From assembly GCA_003694775.1 (NCBI GenBank), contig RFJV01000535.1:1-7366 (forward strand): DNA of 7,366 nt, in the 5' to 3' direction. A program made the position numbers and the translations under genes. The notes beneath the pieces were generated by a model that saw nothing but the letters and a program-made list of their open reading frames with translations, had not been told where the DNA came from and did no database searches. Within the stretch, counting starts at the first letter, position 1, and each line of letters starts with the position of its first letter. The DNA is from Chloroflexota bacterium (GTDB lineage: Bacteria > Chloroflexota > Anaerolineae > 4572-78 > J111). Below are positions 1 to 5,688 of the stretch, in pieces.

Positions 1-28
1 ATTGGCTCATTGGCTCATTGGCTCATTG
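1..28. repeat. Octamer tandem array A (unit attggctc), cut by window edge
   Basis: Three full copies of attggctc and half a fourth run from the first base of the window, so the true array may extend further left. It ends 12 bases beyond the stop codon of the truncated acetyltransferase on the minus strand. The unit is unrelated in sequence to the other arrays in the window but has the same 8 bp period as most of them. Confidence 0.9.
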
Positions 29-40
29 AAAACTGCCCCA

Positions 41-355
41 TTATTCTGGCGAGTACCGCTTATCCCGGAAGCGGGCGTGTTCTGCATGTCGAATGTACGA
101 CTCTTCCAGCCAGGTAAAGTAGCCACCGTAATCCAGGCTGAACCCGCGGCACAGAATCATATACCCTACCGGTTCACCGGCATCGTTGTACAAAATAAAG
201 GCTTCACCGGCCTGGTGGTCGCGCAGTAATTTGCGAATGGCGGTTTTGGTGGTGGCCCATTCTTCCGGTGAGTCGGCACTTTCTTCGACGTGAGACTCCC
301 ACATCAGCTCCAGCAAACAGGTTTCGTCATCGACGGTGGCAGGTTTGACTTTCAT
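41..355 (-). pseudogene. GNAT-family N-acetyltransferase, C-terminally truncated
   Basis: Encodes 104 residues resembling the N-terminal half of GCN5-related N-acetyltransferases, which move an acetyl group from acetyl-CoA to an amine; the substrate cannot be told. The typical opening VKPATVDDETCLLELM is followed by a central EPVGYMI strand and GGYFTWLEESYIR at about residues 78-90, the strand that leads into the acetyl-CoA-binding loop (R/Q-x-x-G-x-G). In intact relatives of about 150 residues that loop and two more strands follow. Here the reading frame turns into an unrelated basic tail and stops at a TAA about 14 codons later. The ATG (353-355) overlaps the hisD stop as ATGA, with a GAGGAAG Shine-Dalgarno inside the hisD end, so the gene was built for translational coupling to hisD. 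No convincing continuation appears in the other two frames before the edge. It could instead be a divergent but intact short protein. Confidence 0.6.
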
Positions 356-1686
356 AGTCGCTTCCTCACAGCTTCGGCGTGGGCGTCCAGCCCTTCGGCT
401 GAGGCCAGAATCCGGGCCGGTGGGGCAATGGCTCTGGCCTCGGCCTCGCCCAGGCCAAAAATACTGATAATCTTGGTAAAATCGCGCACGCTCAACGGGC
501 TGGCAAAGCGGGCCGTGCCCATCGTGGGCATCACGTGGGTGGGGCCGGCGGTGTAGTCGCCCAGAACTTCGTAGGCGTGCTCACCCAGAAAAACGCCGCC
601 GGCATTTTTGACCCGTCCCAGCAAGGCCCACGGTTCTGCCACATGCAGGCACAGGTGTTCCGGCGCGTACAGGTTGCTCAGGTCGACCGCCTCCAGCAGG
701 TCTGTGCAGATAACCGCGCCGCCCTGGTGCTGGAGACTTTCTACAATGACCTCACTGCGGGAAAGGGTTTCGAGCTGGCGGCCAATTTCCACCTGGACGG
801 CTTCGGCCAGCTTCCGGCTGGGGGTCACCAGAATGGCCGAGGCCAGGGTGTCGTGTTCGGCCTGGGCCAGCAGGTCCGCGGCGACCAGCACCGGATTGGC
901 CGACTCGTCGGCGATGACCAGGGTTTCGGTGGGGCCGGGCAGGCCGTCGATGTCTACCAGGCCGTAGACCTGCCGTTTGGCGAGGGTGACAAAAATGTTG
1001 CCCGGCCCGACGATTTTGTCCACCCTGGGCAGGCCTTCGATGCCGTAGGCCATAGCGGCCACGGCCTGCGCCCCGCCGATGCGGTAGACGGCGTCTACGC
1101 CGGCCACTTTGGCCGCGGCCAGCAGAACCGGGGCAATTTTGTCTTCCCGCCCCGACGGTGTGGCAGCAATCACTTCCGATACGCCGGCCACGCGGGCCGT
1201 CACCGCGCCCATCAGCAGGGTGCTGGGGTAAGGGGCGGCTCCGCCGGGAGCATACACTCCCACCCGCTCCAGCGGCACAATCCGCTGGCCCAGCGCGCCG
1301 CCGTCGGGCCGCCAGTCGAGCCAGCTTGGTATCTGCTGTTTTTGGTGGAAGTCCCGGATGCGGTCTGCGGCAAAGTGCAGAGCCTCCCGCAGGTCGGCGG
1401 GGATGGCCTGGTACGCGGCCTCGATGTCGTCGGGGGCAACGCGCAGGTCGGACAGGCGCACGCCGTCGATTTTTTCGGTCCAGTCGATGACCGCGGCCCG
1501 GCCTCGCTCCCGCACGTCGACCAGAATGCGGCGGACGGCCTCTTCCACGCCAATGGCCTCCCCAAAGACCCGTTCGATGCCTTTTGCCAGCGAGGGGGAA
1601 ATTTTCACCTCACCCACAGGCCGGCGGTGGAGAATGGTTTTTCTGGCCTCATCGGCGTTGTAGATGTGAAACAGGGAACCGCTCAT
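352..1686 (-). CDS. hisD: Histidinol dehydrogenase
   Basis: Catalyses the last two oxidations of histidine biosynthesis, L-histidinol to L-histidinal to L-histidine, using two NAD+ and a catalytic zinc, in the cytoplasm. Numbering from the ATG at 1686 (444 residues; E. coli HisD has 434), the family signature around IVGPGNIFVTLAK (about 225-237) and GLPGPTETLVIAD is intact. The zinc ligands are visible as Gln275 and His278 (QAEHD), Asp377 (GDYTAGPTH) and His436 (LDAHAEA), and the catalytic pair as Glu343-His344 (YAPEHLCLH). The reading frame also allows a TTG start at 1704, but the ATG fits the family N-terminus better. Neither start has a clear Shine-Dalgarno, which suggests translation partly depends on hisG, 54 bases upstream. 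All catalytic residues are present, so the enzyme should be active. Confidence 0.96.
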   Translation of the reverse strand: MSGSLFHIYNADEARKTILHRRPVGEVKISPSLAKGIERVFGEAIGVEEAVRRILVDVRERGRAAVIDWTEKIDGVRLSDLRVAPDDIEAAYQAIPADLREALHFAADRIRDFHQKQQIPSWLDWRPDGGALGQRIVPLERVGVYAPGGAAPYPSTLLMGAVTARVAGVSEVIAATPSGREDKIAPVLLAAAKVAGVDAVYRIGGAQAVAAMAYGIEGLPRVDKIVGPGNIFVTLAKRQVYGLVDIDGLPGPTETLVIADESANPVLVAADLLAQAEHDTLASAILVTPSRKLAEAVQVEIGRQLETLSRSEVIVESLQHQGGAVICTDLLEAVDLSNLYAPEHLCLHVAEPWALLGRVKNAGGVFLGEHAYEVLGDYTAGPTHVMPTMGTARFASPLSVRDFTKIISIFGLGEAEARAIAPPARILASAEGLDAHAEAVRKRL

Positions 1687-1740
1687 TTGAGAAATCCGTT
1701 TCAATTTTGAATTTTTTGCAGTTGAACAGATACTGTACCG

Positions 1741-2784
1741 TTATTCCAGCCCCAGTGTTTCCAGCAGTTTCAACCACCGGGGGGGTTCTTCTTCAAAGAT
1801 GTAGGTGATGGGCATCACCAGCACACCGCTTCCGCCGATGGCCCGTATCTGCTGGATAACGCCGTGCAGGCCCTGCTTTTTGACCACAATGGTGATGGCG
1901 TACCAGCCGGTATCGGACTCGTCGCGCAGATACACCCGGCTGATGGTGGGGCCTTGCAGACCGCCCAGGTTGGGCTGGCTGAACACCTTGCGGGCCACCT
2001 CTTCCGGCGAGTCGCCCCGCATATTGGCGATGATGGCGTAATGGTCGCTGGCCCGCAGGTGGGCCTCGAACCGCTCCAGCATTTCGCGGGCAATCGCCAG
2101 CACCTCCGGGCGTTCGGTCAGCGCGGTGCGGTTGCCGATGAACACGGCCTGGCTGTCCAGCAGTTTGCCGTCTTTCAGCTCCTTGAGCCGGTTTTCGCGC
2201 AGGGTTACGCCACTGCTTACCAGGTCAACGATAAAATCTGCCGACCCCATATGCGGCGCGGCTTCCAGCGCGCCGTCGGCGTGGAGCAGACGGTACGGGC
2301 GAACGTTGTGCCGTTCAAAGAAGGCCGCGGTCTGCCGCTCGTATTTGCTGACGACCCGCAAAGGCCGGCGTTCGGGGCGGGTGGCCGCCAGTGCGGCCAG
2401 GTCCTGCACTGTGTTGATGTCGCGCCACTCTTCGGGCACGGCGATGGACAGCCGGCAGTGACCGTACCCCAGGGCGTCGTGGATAACCACCACCTCGTCG
2501 CCGGGGCCGCGGTACTCCACCACCGTGTCGTACCCTACGATGCCCAGGTCTACATCGCCATCGCGCACCTTGCGCACCACGTCTGCCGAGCGCTGGAACC
2601 AGACTTCCAGGTTGGGAATTTCGGCAATATGGGCAATGTACTGCCGGGGATTGACCTTGTTGACCGCCAGCCCGCATTCCTGAAGCAGGCTTAGCGTTTC
2701 GCTTTCCATCCGGCCCTTGCTGGGTAGGGCCAGCCTGATTTCTGTGCGGTGATTGTTTTCTGGTTGGGGAAATTGTTGGCTCAT
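1741..2784 (-). CDS. hisG: ATP phosphoribosyltransferase, long form
   Basis: Catalyses the first, committed step of histidine biosynthesis: condensation of ATP with PRPP to N1-(5-phosphoribosyl)-ATP, normally feedback-inhibited by histidine. The 347-residue product has the two-lobed catalytic domain up to about residue 225. It includes DVDLGIVGYD (77-86) and a complete PROSITE-type HisG signature at 174-195, from Glu174 through GSADFIVDLVSSG to TL, which binds the PRPP phosphate. Residues of about 247-335 match the C-terminal regulatory domain of long-form HisG, so the enzyme should be a self-contained hexamer that needs no HisZ. It is longer than the usual 290-300 residues, with extra sequence around 117-141 and at both ends. 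The ATG at 2784 is chosen because GAGGAT lies 7 bases upstream; longer in-frame readings run through the promoter. First gene of the hisG-hisD-acetyltransferase unit. Confidence 0.96.
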   Translation of the reverse strand: MSQQFPQPENNHRTEIRLALPSKGRMESETLSLLQECGLAVNKVNPRQYIAHIAEIPNLEVWFQRSADVVRKVRDGDVDLGIVGYDTVVEYRGPGDEVVVIHDALGYGHCRLSIAVPEEWRDINTVQDLAALAATRPERRPLRVVSKYERQTAAFFERHNVRPYRLLHADGALEAAPHMGSADFIVDLVSSGVTLRENRLKELKDGKLLDSQAVFIGNRTALTERPEVLAIAREMLERFEAHLRASDHYAIIANMRGDSPEEVARKVFSQPNLGGLQGPTISRVYLRDESDTGWYAITIVVKKQGLHGVIQQIRAIGGSGVLVMPITYIFEEEPPRWLKLLETLGLE

Positions 2785-2790
2785 GCGTGC

Positions 2791-2796
2791 ATCCTC
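2791..2796 (-). promoter_or_regulatory. Ribosome binding site of hisG
   Basis: Read on the minus strand this is GAGGAT, followed by 7 bases and the ATG at 2782-2784. It decides the hisG start against the longer upstream reading frame. Confidence 0.75.
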
Positions 2797-2805
2797 TTGT
2801 CCAAA

Positions 2806-2835
2806 ATTGTACAACAGAATTTTCTCTTTTGCCAA
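2806..2835 (-). promoter_or_regulatory. Sigma70-like promoter of hisG
   Basis: On the minus strand, TTGGCA (2830-2835) and TACAAT (2806-2811) are separated by 18 bases. Transcription would start near 2799, giving a leader of about 15 bases, just enough for the Shine-Dalgarno. There is no room for a his leader peptide or attenuator in such a transcript. Inferred from consensus only. Confidence 0.55.
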
Positions 2836-2840
2836 TTGGC
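2831..2840. promoter_or_regulatory. Perfect palindrome over the hisG -35 box (possible operator)
   Basis: GCCAATTGGC is a perfect 10 bp palindrome sharing five bases with the proposed -35 hexamer. A dimeric repressor bound here would block RNA polymerase. The protein that might bind it is unknown, and a 10 bp palindrome can occur by chance. Confidence 0.3.
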
Positions 2841-2870
2841 GGATTTCCGGGGGGCATTTCAGATTTTTGC

Positions 2871-2894
2871 CTGTCCCGGCAGAGCCGGGGACGG
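2871..2894. other. GC-rich stem-loop between divergent genes
   Basis: CTGTCCCGGC (2871-2880) pairs with GCCGGGGACGG (2884-2894) around the loop AGA: six uninterrupted GC pairs, a bulged G at 2890, then four more pairs including one G-T. It is not followed by a T-run on either strand, so it is not a typical intrinsic terminator. It sits upstream of the hisG promoter and could form in DNA or in read-through RNA. Confidence 0.5.
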
Positions 2895-2926
2895 ATTGTG
2901 CGTTTCTGGCCGTCCGCGAATACAAC

Positions 2927-2974
2927 ACGAAATTACGAAATTACGGATTTACGAAATCACGAAATCACGAATGT
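2927..2974. repeat. Octamer tandem array B, left arm (ACGAAATT-like)
   Basis: Six consecutive 8 bp units: acgaaatt twice, acggattt, acgaaatc twice, acgaatgt. The ACGAA core is kept in five of six while the last three bases vary. Together with the oppositely oriented units at 2992-3031 it forms an imperfect inverted repeat around a 17-base AT-rich centre. Confidence 0.9.
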
Positions 2975-2991
2975 ATAAATGTTTCTTTACA

Positions 2992-3031
2992 TCGTATATT
3001 CGTATATTCGTACATTCGTATATTCGCAAAA
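2992..3031. repeat. Octamer tandem array B, right arm (inverted)
   Basis: Units tcgtatat, tcgtatat, tcgtacat, tcgtatat, tcgcaaaa, also of period 8. Read on the minus strand they give ATACGA-type units with the same ACGAA core as the left arm. TACATTCGT at 3011-3019 is the exact complement of ACGAATGTA at 2967-2975, so the two arms can pair as a cruciform or long hairpin. Confidence 0.85.
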
Positions 3032-3090
3032 ATTTCGTGGATGGCTGAGCGGTGACCACAAATTTTTGGCGAATGGACGGCACAGCAAAG

Positions 3091-3128
3091 ATTCTCTTCG
3101 TATTTTTCGTCCTTTTGTGTTTTCGTGT
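3091..3128. repeat. Degenerate octamer block, minus-strand ACGAAA units
   Basis: On the minus strand the sequence divides into ACACGAAA, ACACAAAA, GGACGAAA, AATACGAA and a partial unit, again at about 8 bp period and with the ACGAA core of array B. It ends one base before the TTGACA box of the next gene's promoter. Between 3040 and 3090 I see no gene or clear element. Confidence 0.55.
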
Positions 3129-3156
3129 TTGACACCCATAGCCGGCATGTTATACT
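3129..3156 (+). promoter_or_regulatory. Strong sigma70-like promoter, extended -10
   Basis: TTGACA (3129-3134) matches the -35 consensus perfectly. After 16 bases comes TATACT (3151-3156), preceded by TGT, an extended -10. The start point would be near 3163, giving a leader of about 58 bases for the membrane-protein gene at 3221. The best promoter match in the window. Confidence 0.75.
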
Positions 3157-3181
3157 GGCAATCCGGTAGTTCAATCAATCA

Positions 3182-3197
3182 TCCGGCCACTGCCGGA
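3182..3197 (+). other. Stem-loop in the leader of the membrane-protein gene
   Basis: TCCGGC-CACT-GCCGGA is a perfect 6 bp stem with a 4-base loop, all in the predicted 5' leader and 11 bases before the GGAGG Shine-Dalgarno (3209-3213). It may affect mRNA stability or ribosome access. It is too short to call a riboswitch. Confidence 0.45.
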
Positions 3198-3220
3198 CAG
3201 ATACATATGGAGGAATTTTA

Positions 3221-3640
3221 ATGAACAGCCAGCCGGTTGGAAACGGCGAAGCACCACCGCTCCCCGACAAACGGATTCCCCTGTCGGTGGCGATTATTGG
3301 CACGTACGAGGTGGCCGCGGCCCTGTTTGGGCTGATTATCCTGGTTTTGTTCGGCAGTTTTGGCGTGAATTCGCTGGTCCTGCTGGTTCTCCTGCTGGTC
3401 TACGGCGCGATGGGGGCCGGTCTGTGGGCCATCTACGAGTGGGCACGGCGGTTGAATGTCATCCTGCACGTGCTGGCGATTCCGTTTGCCGTCTACACGG
3501 CCTACGGCCTGGGCGGCCCCACCGACTGGCGGCTCTTCACCCAGATTATCATCGCCCTGGCTATCGTCCTGGCCCTGACCCGGCCCGAAATCCGTCACAA
3601 GTTCCAGACTGCCCGGTCGAAGGGGAAAAAGGAGGGTTAA
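3221..3640 (+). CDS. Small membrane protein of unknown function
   Basis: A 139-residue protein I do not recognise. After a polar, proline-rich N-terminus of about 20 residues come four hydrophobic stretches (about 22-46, 49-72, 78-96, 105-119), then a short basic tail rich in lysine and arginine. By the positive-inside tendency, the basic tail is probably cytoplasmic. The pattern GAGLWAIYEWAR between helices 2 and 3, and LTRPEIRHKF after helix 4, recall small integral membrane proteins of uncharacterised DUF families, but I cannot name one. The ATG is supported by GGAGG with 7 bases spacing and by the strong promoter at 3129-3156. Followed by array C and then an independent promoter, so probably transcribed alone. 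No function is proposed. Confidence 0.85.
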   Translation: MNSQPVGNGEAPPLPDKRIPLSVAIIGTYEVAAALFGLIILVLFGSFGVNSLVLLVLLLVYGAMGAGLWAIYEWARRLNVILHVLAIPFAVYTAYGLGGPTDWRLFTQIIIALAIVLALTRPEIRHKFQTARSKGKKEG

Positions 3641-3654
3641 GGAGCAGGCGGTGA

Positions 3655-3708
3655 CCTGCAACCCTGCAACCCTGCTACCTTGCTACCTTGCTACCTTGCT
3701 ACCTTGCT
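3655..3708. repeat. Octamer tandem array C (cctgcaac / cttgctac)
   Basis: Seven consecutive 8 bp units starting 15 bases after the membrane-protein stop: cctgcaac twice, cctgctac once as an intermediate, cttgctac three times, then a last unit beginning cttgct. The ordered drift from one variant to the other is what local duplication of units would leave. It fills the first half of the gap before the response-regulator promoter. Confidence 0.92.
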
Positions 3709-3727
3709 CAATAGCCCCTCTGGTTCA

Positions 3728-3756
3728 TTGCGTATCCTTTTTGAATATGTTATACT
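3728..3756 (+). promoter_or_regulatory. Extended -10 promoter of the response-regulator gene
   Basis: TGTTATACT at 3748-3756 is an extended -10 identical to that at 3148-3156. A weak -35 (TTGCGT, 3728-3733) lies 17 bases upstream. Transcription would start near 3763, shortly before the AAGGAG at 3781-3786. Confidence 0.6.
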
Positions 3757-3794
3757 CTTGACATCAGGTACTGCGGTTACAAGGAGTGCACAGA

Positions 3795-4184
3795 GTGGCC
3801 CACCGAATACTGATGATTGATGACGACCGGGAGATGGTCACTCTCGGTAAACTGATTCTGGAACGGGAAGGCTTCGAAGTTCTTTCCGCGTTCAACGGCG
3901 TAGAGGGCCTGAATACGCTGGATAAGGAAGCCGGCAACATCGACCTGGTTCTGCTGGACATCATGATGGTCGGGATGGACGGCTGGCAGGTGCTGGAAGC
4001 CATCAAAGGCAACGAAAAATATGCCCACATCCCGGTGATAATGCTGACCGCCCGCCACTACCTGGAAGACGAGTCGGAAACGGCCAACTACGCCCACCTG
4101 TTCGATGGCTACGTGGTCAAGCCCTTTGTAGTGCGGGACTTGATGGGCAAAATCCACCGCCTGCTGGATAACAAGAAAAAATAA
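3795..4184 (+). CDS. Single-domain response regulator (CheY-like receiver)
   Basis: A 129-residue protein made of one receiver domain only, with no DNA-binding or enzymatic output domain. Key residues are present: the acidic cluster Asp9-Asp11 (MIDDD), phospho-acceptor Asp55 (LVLLDIMM), Thr85 (IMLTA) and Lys109 (VVKPF). It should take a phosphoryl group from a histidine kinase that is not in the window and act by protein contact or as a phosphorelay intermediate. A GTG start at 3795 is chosen because AAGGAG (3781-3786) lies 8 bases upstream; the earlier in-frame GTG at 3786 overlaps that site. The ModE-like gene begins 2 bases after its stop, so the two are almost certainly co-transcribed. 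Receivers of this type are common and the partner cannot be inferred from sequence. Confidence 0.93.
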   Translation: MAHRILMIDDDREMVTLGKLILEREGFEVLSAFNGVEGLNTLDKEAGNIDLVLLDIMMVGMDGWQVLEAIKGNEKYAHIPVIMLTARHYLEDESETANYAHLFDGYVVKPFVVRDLMGKIHRLLDNKKK

Positions 4185-4186
4185 CA

Positions 4187-4522
4187 ATGATGGAGCCAAA
4201 GGCCAACTTCTGGATTGAGATTGATGGCGAGGTGGTGCTGAGTGCCTGGCGGGTCCGGCTCCTGGAAGCTGTTGCCGAAACCGGCTCTATTTCCGCCGCG
4301 GCCGAGCGAATGGGCATTTCCTACCGCCGGGCGTGGGACAAAATCCACGAAAGCGAGGAGCGCCTCGGCGTTAAGCTGGTCGACACGCAGACCGGCGGGG
4401 TCGGCGGCGGCGGGTCCCGCCTGACCCCCGAAGCGCAGGCCTACATCAGCCGCTTCCACGAATTTGCCGACGGCCTCAACGAGCTGGTAGCCCAGCGCTT
4501 CCGGGAGCATTTTCTGACCTGA
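4187..4522 (+). CDS. ModE-type winged-helix DNA-binding protein, lacking molybdate-binding domains
   Basis: A 111-residue protein equal to the N-terminal DNA-binding domain of the molybdate-responsive regulator ModE. The order is the one seen in E. coli ModE: IDGEVVLSAWRVRLLEAV (12-29), the helix-turn-helix around GSISAAAERMGISYRRAWDK (33-52), then the glycine-rich wing TGGVGGGGSRLT (69-80). E. coli ModE has about 260 residues with two C-terminal Mop domains that bind molybdate or tungstate; these are absent here, and the stop is followed by the next gene's promoter. It therefore cannot sense oxyanion in the usual way and may need a partner or act constitutively. Starts at 4187 and 4190 are equally possible; the Shine-Dalgarno is poor, consistent with coupling to the receiver gene. 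One-domain ModE proteins are known in many bacteria and archaea. Confidence 0.92.
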   Translation: MMEPKANFWIEIDGEVVLSAWRVRLLEAVAETGSISAAAERMGISYRRAWDKIHESEERLGVKLVDTQTGGVGGGGSRLTPEAQAYISRFHEFADGLNELVAQRFREHFLT

Positions 4523-4547
4523 TATTTTTTTAACCCTGATGTATACT
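4519..4547 (+). promoter_or_regulatory. Candidate promoter of the GntR-PBP regulator gene
   Basis: CTGATA (4519-4524, overlapping the stop codon of the ModE-like gene) and TATACT (4542-4547) are separated by 17 bases. The start point would fall near 4554, inside the inverted repeat at 4551-4569, leaving a leader of only about 25 bases without an evident Shine-Dalgarno. Consensus-based inference. Confidence 0.45.
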
Positions 4548-4550
4548 TGT

Positions 4551-4569
4551 AGTGTAACAAATATACACT
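4551..4569. promoter_or_regulatory. Inverted repeat AGTGTA-N7-TACACT, candidate GntR operator
   Basis: Perfect 6 bp arms AGTGTA (4551-4556) and TACACT (4564-4569) flank 7 bases, 11 bases before the ATG of a GntR-family gene. The half-sites agree with those I recall for the YtrA-type GntR repressor of Bacillus subtilis, although that site has a longer spacer. Its place over the predicted transcription start fits negative autoregulation. Confidence 0.55.
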
Positions 4570-4579
4570 GCTTAACAGC

Positions 4580-5677
4580 ATGACCGATTCCTTCCTGTAC
4601 CACCAGATAGCCGAAGACATCCGGCAAAAAATCCTGAACCAGACCCTCCAGCCCGGCGACCGCTTGCCGTCGGTGCGGGAGCTGGCTGAAGCCTGGCACT
4701 GCACCATCGGCACGGCCCGCCGTGCCTACCAGGAACTGGCCCGGCAGGGACTGGTCACCAGCCGTCCGGGCCGCGGCACCCACGTTGCCCACGAACCGCC
4801 CGTGGCCCAGGCCGCGCCGCTCCGGCGGGCCGCCCTGGTGCACCGCGCCGAGGCATTTCTGCTGGAAGCCCTGGCCTCCGGGCATACCCTCCCGGAAATT
4901 GAGCAGGCCGTCCGCCTGGCGATGGACCGCTGGCGCGTGCCCCCGCACCGGGACACGCCCAGACCGGAAAAGACCCTGGCCTTTGCCGGCAGTCACGACC
5001 CGCTTCTGGCCCACATTGCCGCCCGGTTTCACGCCATCGCCCCTGGCTGGAGTCTGAGTCTGGCCTTCTGCGGCAGTCGCGGCGGGCTGATTGCCCTGGC
5101 CGAAGGCAAGGCCGATTTTGCCGGTGCCCACCTCTGGGACCGGGAAACCGGGCAGTACAACATTTCCTTTGTGCGCCGCTTCCTGCCCGGTCGCCGGACC
5201 GCGCTGGTTGCCCTGGCTCACCGCCGGCTGGGGCTGGCCGTCGCCCCCGGCAATCCTCACCGGCTGACGGGTCTGGCCGACCTGCCGCGGGCCGGCCTCC
5301 GGTTTGTCAACCGCGCCCCCGGAACCGGCACCCGTGTCTGGCTCGACGCCCAACTGGCCGAACTGGGCCTGTCCCCGGCCCAGATTCCCGGCTATGAGAC
5401 CATCGCCGGCTCCCACTCCGACGTGGCCCAGACCATCGCCGAAGGCCGCGCCGATGCCGGCCTGACCGTAGAATATGCCGCTCACGCCTACAGCCTGACC
5501 TTCATCCCCCTGACCACCGAGCAGTACGACCTGGTCATCCCCGCCGAAAACTGGTCCCGGCCCGGTCTCCTGGCCCTGGTGCAGTGGCTGGCCTCCAGCG
5601 CGGCCCGGCAGGAACTCGCCGCCCTGCCCGGCTACGACCTGTCTGCCGCCGGTCAGGTGCGGTGGGTGGAGGGATGA
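4580..5677 (+). CDS. GntR-family regulator fused to a PBP-like ligand-binding domain
   Basis: A 365-residue fusion. Residues about 5-70 are a GntR winged helix of the YtrA type (LYHQIAEDIRQKIL, GDRLPSVRELAE, TARRAYQELARQGLV, PGRGTHV). A helical linker follows (about 80-125). Residues about 130-325 match the periplasmic-binding-protein-like domain PF12727, also found at the C-terminus of some MoeA-type molybdopterin proteins: GSRGGL (165-170), DFAGAHLWD (179-187), NRAPGTGTRVWLD (244-256), GYETIAGSHSDVAQTI and PLTTEQYDLVIP (310-321). There is no signal peptide, so it binds its ligand in the cytoplasm. Lying 42 bases before tupA, it is probably the oxyanion-responsive regulator of the transporter; molybdate or tungstate as ligand is inference from context and from the MoeA link. 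No clear Shine-Dalgarno precedes the ATG. The candidate operator lies just upstream. Confidence 0.9.
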   Translation: MTDSFLYHQIAEDIRQKILNQTLQPGDRLPSVRELAEAWHCTIGTARRAYQELARQGLVTSRPGRGTHVAHEPPVAQAAPLRRAALVHRAEAFLLEALASGHTLPEIEQAVRLAMDRWRVPPHRDTPRPEKTLAFAGSHDPLLAHIAARFHAIAPGWSLSLAFCGSRGGLIALAEGKADFAGAHLWDRETGQYNISFVRRFLPGRRTALVALAHRRLGLAVAPGNPHRLTGLADLPRAGLRFVNRAPGTGTRVWLDAQLAELGLSPAQIPGYETIAGSHSDVAQTIAEGRADAGLTVEYAAHAYSLTFIPLTTEQYDLVIPAENWSRPGLLALVQWLASSAARQELAALPGYDLSAAGQVRWVEG

Positions 5678-5688
5678 GGTCAGGAGTG

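Noticed and set aside
535..1710. Long open frame (391 codons) on the plus strand opposite hisD
   Set aside because: It is a shadow of a GC-rich gene. Its protein is low-complexity, rich in G, Q, H and V with no family resemblance, whereas hisD on the other strand has all its catalytic residues.
2749..3055. Several short frames running from the hisG start through the ACGAA repeats
   Set aside because: Their translations only reflect the octamer repeats and the complement of hisG; none has a ribosome-binding site or a plausible protein.
3039..3056. TGGCTGAGCGGT resembles the D-arm of serine or leucine tRNAs
   Set aside because: No matching acceptor stem, anticodon arm, variable arm or T-loop (GTTCGA-type) follows, so it is not a tRNA; a tRNA-derived remnant cannot be shown.
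3644..3659. GCAGG...CCTGC inverted repeat after the membrane-protein gene as a terminator
   Set aside because: Only five pairs with a six-base loop and no T-run; the right arm is simply part of the first octamer.
3655..3708. Regular repeats as a possible CRISPR array
   Set aside because: Units are 8 bp and contiguous, with no unique spacers of 25-40 bases and no cas genes; they are simple tandem repeats. The same holds for the other arrays.
4523..4531. Run of seven T residues after the ModE-like gene, a possible terminator
   Set aside because: No GC-rich stem precedes it; the T-run fits better as part of the promoter spacer of the next gene.
4109..5485. Long open frame (458 codons) on the minus strand opposite the ModE-like and GntR-PBP genes
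   Set aside because: The composition is typical of an antisense shadow, it spans two real genes with clear motifs, and no domain is recognisable.
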